In this document: positions 6,136 through 8,930 of the stretch, piece after piece
Position numbering within the stretch: position 1 is the first letter of the stretch
Layout of the letters: each line of letters opens with the position of its first letter
Assembly: GCA_035513215.1 (NCBI GenBank)
Contig: DATKCK010000089.1
Location: 1 to 8,930, forward strand
Reading direction: 5' to 3'
DNA: 8,930 nucleotides
Source: DATCZB01 sp035513215
Lineage (GTDB): Bacteria; Pseudomonadota; Gammaproteobacteria; Steroidobacterales; Rariloculaceae
Made by a program: the position numbers and the translations under genes
Notes under the pieces: generated by a model
What the model was told of the DNA's origin: nothing
Databases searched by the model: none
What the model saw: the letters and a program-made list of their open reading frames with translations, nothing else

Positions 6136-6333
6136 GTGAAATCAGCAATGAAAGCGGCGATGCTCGCATTGATATTCGGTGTAGCGTCCGCCGGCTGCGA
6201 CAACGACGGTCCGGCCGAGAACCTCGGCGAGCAGGTCGACGACGCCGTCTCCGAGGCAGAGGATCGCGCCGAGGACGTTGCGGACGAAGTGCGCGAGGCC
6301 GCGGACGAGATCGGCGACGCCGTAGACCAGTAA
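6136..6333 (+). CDS. Small acidic lipoprotein with helical heptad-like repeats (65 aa)
   Basis: A predicted small envelope lipoprotein of unknown role. The GTG at 6136 is favoured over the ATG at 6148 because AAGAGG lies six bases before it and because it gives a basic n-region (MKSAMK). The signal ends in SAGC, with Cys21 as the lipidation site. The next residue is Asp22, which in E. coli is the inner-membrane retention signal. The mature part (22-65) is very acidic and Ala-rich, with repeating 'D-x-x-x-E/D' spacing (EQVDDAVSEAEDRAED and on), consistent with one long amphipathic helix or coiled coil. Similar tiny lipoproteins are common in Gram-negative bacteria, often near stress genes. The cytochrome gene begins 28 bp after its stop, so it is probably the first gene of that operon. 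Its small size lowers confidence slightly, but the signal, start site and composition agree. Confidence 0.8.
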   Translation: MKSAMKAAMLALIFGVASAGCDNDGPAENLGEQVDDAVSEAEDRAEDVADEVREAADEIGDAVDQ

Positions 6334-6361
6334 AAACCCGATCGTCGTACGAGGTTCGATC

Positions 6362-7216
6362 ATGAAGCCCGGCACTTGCTTGCTGGCGACGGTGATCTCC
6401 GTCGGGACGGGGCCGGTTCTGGCTCAGGCCGCCGACGAGCGGCCGCAGATCGAGATCGCGAATCCTAACGCCACGTTCCCCGCGCAGCAGCGCGCCTTGC
6501 CTTCCGCCGAGGTCATCGAGCGCGGCGACGGGCTCTACCAGGTCAACTGCATGGCATGCCATGGCGCGGATCTGCGCGGCGGCGATCAGGGCGGCCCGAA
6601 TCTGCTGCGTTCGACGATCGTCCTCAACGATGTCGAGGGGGAGCTGATCGGTGAGGTCGTGCGCAGCGGCATGAACCGCATGCCGCCCAGCACGACGCTC
6701 GACGAGGCAGGCATCCGGGCCGTCGCGGGCTACATCCACTCGGTCGTCGCACGGGCCGAGCGTCAGGGCGCGCCGCCGCTTGTCGAGTACGATCTCGACA
6801 TCCTCGTCGGCGATGCGCGTCGCGGCGAGCGCGTGTTCGAGCAGCAGTGCGCGCAGTGCCATTCCGCAGCCGGTGATCTCGAAGGCATCGCGGCGAGGAT
6901 CGAGGATCCGGTCGATCTGCAAAACACGTGGGTTGCCGGGCGCCGCCAGGGTCGCTTCGGCGGCGGCTCGTCCGTGACGCGGACGGTCACGGTCACGACG
7001 GTCGACGGCCGCGAGGTCAGCGGCGAGCTCGTGCGCTACGACGACTTCTTCGTCGCCCTGCGAACGCCCGCCGGCGAGTATCGGAGCTTTTCCCGTGTCG
7101 ACACCGCGGTCGGCGTCGAGATCGACGACCCGCTCCGGCGGCACGCGGAGCTTTGGGCCGAGCTCGACGACGCGACCATTCACGACGTCACGGCCTACCT
7201 GGAGACGCTCCGATGA
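6362..7216 (+). CDS. Exported cytochrome c with two haem-binding motifs (284 aa)
   Basis: A periplasmic electron carrier, most likely the acceptor for the propeller protein encoded next. The ATG at 6362 has GAGG seven bases upstream and starts a signal peptide ending near AQA (21-23). Domain 1 has the haem motif CMACH (63-67), followed by MNRMPPS where Met107 is the likely sixth ligand, and closes with a C-terminal helix (AVAGYIHSV). Domain 2 has CAQCH (163-167). After it come a beta-rich insert (about 206-250, with VDGREVSGELVRYDDFF and RSFSRVD segments) and a helix ending TAYLETL. No Met occurs anywhere after the second haem motif. The second haem is therefore either five-coordinate or ligated by another residue such as His261 or His274. 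The stop codon overlaps the next start by ATGA, indicating translational coupling. A role in alcohol-type oxidation is inferred from context only. Confidence 0.9.
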   Translation: MKPGTCLLATVISVGTGPVLAQAADERPQIEIANPNATFPAQQRALPSAEVIERGDGLYQVNCMACHGADLRGGDQGGPNLLRSTIVLNDVEGELIGEVVRSGMNRMPPSTTLDEAGIRAVAGYIHSVVARAERQGAPPLVEYDLDILVGDARRGERVFEQQCAQCHSAAGDLEGIAARIEDPVDLQNTWVAGRRQGRFGGGSSVTRTVTVTTVDGREVSGELVRYDDFFVALRTPAGEYRSFSRVDTAVGVEIDDPLRRHAELWAELDDATIHDVTAYLETLR

Positions 7217-8886
7217 GGCGACAACGCCTTTCACTCGCGATTGCGGTGCTGTTGCCGGCCGGCGCTTTCGCGCAGAGCGAGGTCATCGTCGATCCGAACG
7301 TCCTGCTCGGCGAGCTCGCGGGCGACTGGCCGACCTACTCGGGCGACTACACGGGCCATCGTCACAGCACGCTGACGCAGATCAGCAGGGAAACGGTCAG
7401 GCACCTGACGCTCGCCTGGACGGTCGAGATGAACTACGACGTTCGGGGACGCGGACCCAACGTGTTCGGCAGCGGCGGGATCGTGACCCGGGTGGGCGGC
7501 GAGGGCACCGGTGCGATCGACGTCACGGGCGGCGCCATCAAGGGCAGCGTGCTCGAGGTCGACGGCGTGCTTTACGTGACGGCGCCAGACCACGTCTGGG
7601 CGCTCGATGCGCGCGACGGCAGCGAGCTTTGGCATTACCACTGGGAAACGCGCGGCGGGACGCATATCGCGAACCGCGGCGCAGCGATCTGGAACGATTC
7701 GCTGTTCTTCGAAACGCCCGACAACTATCTCGTTTCGCTCGACGCGCGCACGGGTGAGGAAAACTGGCACGTCGAGATCGCGGATTTCGAACAGCAGTAT
7801 TTCTCGACGATGGCGCCGATCGTCATCGGCGACAAGCTCATGGTCGGCACGGGGAACGATCTCGATCAGCCGGGATTTTTGCAGGCCTTCGATCCGGAAA
7901 CCGGCGATCTGTTATGGAAGTTCTATACCGTCCCCATGGCTGAGGACGATCCCGGCATCGAAACCTGGCCCAGCCTCGACGCCGCGAGCCACGGCGGCGG
8001 GCAGGTCTGGATTCCCGGCGTTTACGATCCGGAAACGAACTACTACATTTTCGGGACCGGCAACCCCTCGCCGGGCTACACGGGCGCCGGCCGGCCCGGC
8101 GACAACCTCTTTACGTGCTCGCTGATCGCCGTCGATGTCGACACGGGCGAAATGGCCTGGTACTTCCAGAGCTCGCCGCACGACACGCATGACTGGGATT
8201 CGGCGCAGACGCCGGTGCTGATCGACGGCGTCATCGACGGCGAGCCGCGCAAACTCGTATCGACGGCCGCGCGCAACGGCTACTTCTTCACGCTCGACCG
8301 GATCACGGGCGAGAACATCGCGACGACGCAGTACAGCACGCATGCGAACTGGTCGCTAGGCATCCGCGATAACGGCTCGCCCGAGCCCAACCCGGCCAAG
8401 GAGGCCACGATCCCGGGCTCGCTCGTCTCGCCCGTCGAGGGCGGGGTGACGAACTGGCAGCCGCCGGCCTTCAACCCGGCGACGGGGCTCTTCTATACCC
8501 ACGAGAACAACGGCTACAACATGCTCTACCTGACCGACCCCGATCCTCGCGGCTCGATGGGGCTCGGCGGCAAGCGCGCGTCGTGGATCGGTTCCGGCGA
8601 CAGCGCGTTTCAGGCGATCGATTACCGCACGGGCGCAACGGTCTGGCGCCATCCATGGCCGAACGAGGTCATGGTCGGCGCTGGAGTTCTGACGACGGTC
8701 ACGGGGCTCGTCTTCACGGGCGACGGCAACGGCAACCTGGTCGCGTTCGATGCCGAGAACGGCGAGCTCCTGTGGCACACGCGGATCGGCAACATGTCGA
8801 ACACGCCGCAGACGTTCCTCGTCGACGGCCGCCAGCATCTGCTCGTCGCCGTCAACGAGCGGCTGTACTCCTTCGTGATTTATTAG
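7213..8886 (+). CDS. PQQ-dehydrogenase-like eight-bladed beta-propeller protein (557 aa)
   Basis: Homologous to quinoprotein alcohol dehydrogenases, which oxidise alcohols in the periplasm and pass electrons to cytochrome c. The ATG at 7213 overlaps the cytochrome stop (ATGA) and starts a signal peptide cleaved near AFA-Q21. An in-frame upstream extension to 6928 lies inside the cytochrome gene and is rejected. Propeller 'W-docking' repeats recur (ALDARDGSELW 130-140, SLDARTGEENW 175-185, AFDPETGDLLW 225-235, AFDAENGELLW 511-521). DWPTYSGDYTGHRHS (38-52) is the usual N-terminal signature. The metal-site Asn is present in GTGNPSPG (Asn284), as is the catalytic-position Asp327 in SPHDTHDWD. The vicinal Cys pair is absent (the only Cys is Cys302), and the segment that normally carries the Glu ligand reads VGTGNDLDQPG (211-221). 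From memory, similar acidobacterial proteins have been grouped as 'acido-empty-quinoproteins', thought not to bind PQQ; this was not checked. The fold is confident, the enzymatic activity is not. Confidence 0.88.
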   Translation: MRRQRLSLAIAVLLPAGAFAQSEVIVDPNVLLGELAGDWPTYSGDYTGHRHSTLTQISRETVRHLTLAWTVEMNYDVRGRGPNVFGSGGIVTRVGGEGTGAIDVTGGAIKGSVLEVDGVLYVTAPDHVWALDARDGSELWHYHWETRGGTHIANRGAAIWNDSLFFETPDNYLVSLDARTGEENWHVEIADFEQQYFSTMAPIVIGDKLMVGTGNDLDQPGFLQAFDPETGDLLWKFYTVPMAEDDPGIETWPSLDAASHGGGQVWIPGVYDPETNYYIFGTGNPSPGYTGAGRPGDNLFTCSLIAVDVDTGEMAWYFQSSPHDTHDWDSAQTPVLIDGVIDGEPRKLVSTAARNGYFFTLDRITGENIATTQYSTHANWSLGIRDNGSPEPNPAKEATIPGSLVSPVEGGVTNWQPPAFNPATGLFYTHENNGYNMLYLTDPDPRGSMGLGGKRASWIGSGDSAFQAIDYRTGATVWRHPWPNEVMVGAGVLTTVTGLVFTGDGNGNLVAFDAENGELLWHTRIGNMSNTPQTFLVDGRQHLLVAVNERLYSFVIY

Positions 8887-8897
8887 ATGTGTCTAAT

Positions 8898-8910
8898 GGG
8901 GTCAGACCCC
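8898..8910. repeat. GGGGTCAGACCCC palindrome after the quinoprotein-like gene
   Basis: A 6-bp perfect inverted repeat around a single A (GGGGTC-A-GACCCC), preceded by AAT and followed by TTT, lies 12 bases after the stop codon at 8886. It may act as a terminator for the operon: the stem is GC-rich and is followed by three T residues. From memory, 'AATGGGGTCAGACCCCTTT' recurs at many sites in proteobacterial and metagenomic contigs, often next to REP-associated tyrosine transposase genes, so it may instead be a dispersed repeat. The remaining bases to 8930 show no recognisable gene. Confidence 0.55.
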
Positions 8911-8930
8911 TTTCAGGTTCGGCGCAGGCG

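Noticed and set aside
6928..7212. In-frame upstream extension of the quinoprotein-like gene
   Set aside because: It lies wholly inside the cytochrome gene and is Arg-rich, whereas ATG 7213 gives a signal peptide and an ATGA overlap.
6131..7234. A 367-codon open frame on the minus strand across the small lipoprotein and cytochrome genes
   Set aside because: It is an antisense shadow of a gene with two clear CxxCH motifs, with biased Arg/Asp/Ala composition and no domain.

Overview
The window is GC-rich chromosomal DNA from a Gram-negative bacterium. Codons strongly favour G or C at the third position, and almost every gene starts with a Sec or lipoprotein signal peptide. The gene content (quinoprotein beta-propeller with c-type cytochrome, periplasmic 'WEGD'-type proteins of unknown function, lipoprotein metallo-beta-lactamase-fold hydrolase) is typical of uncultured Gammaproteobacteria and of Acidobacteriota. 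An IS1182-like transposase at the left edge and a GGGGTCAGACCCC palindrome at the right edge lean slightly towards the former. No marker gene here settles the phylum.

Layout from left to right. (1) 1-227: the 5' end of an IS1182-family transposase gene running off the left edge, with a perfect TATAAT box, plus a short tandem repeat. (2) 228-3547, all on the minus strand and in transcription order: an arylamine N-acetyltransferase, an exported alpha/beta-hydrolase (BD-FAE-like esterase), and a 461-aa exported protein of unknown function. (3) 3548-3635: a divergent intergenic region with a 7-bp direct repeat. (4) 3636-5117, plus strand: a lipoprotein with an N-terminal uncharacterised domain, a glycine-rich linker and a complete metallo-beta-lactamase domain. 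(5) 5118-5210: a convergent gap with a GC-rich hairpin. (6) 5211-6053, minus strand: a second, shorter exported protein that shares its central motif with the 461-aa protein. (7) 6136-8886, plus strand: a likely operon of a small acidic lipoprotein, a cytochrome c with two haem motifs, and a PQQ-dehydrogenase-like eight-bladed propeller protein. The last two overlap by 4 bp (ATGA). No gap without a gene exceeds 300 bases.

How the genes may work together. The cytochrome and the propeller protein look like an exported electron-transfer pair. The propeller keeps the fold, the proposed catalytic Asp and the Asn of the metal site, but lacks the vicinal Cys pair and the usual Glu ligand, so its cofactor is in doubt. 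The MBL-fold lipoprotein, the esterase and the two WEGD-type proteins would all act outside the cytoplasm. That suggests an envelope system for hydrolysing and oxidising a small organic substrate, with N-acetylation by the cytoplasmic NAT. The substrate cannot be read from the sequence. The clearest anomalies are two short AT-rich coding patches in otherwise GC-rich genes, a second haem domain with no Met ligand, and the altered cofactor site of the quinoprotein-like protein.
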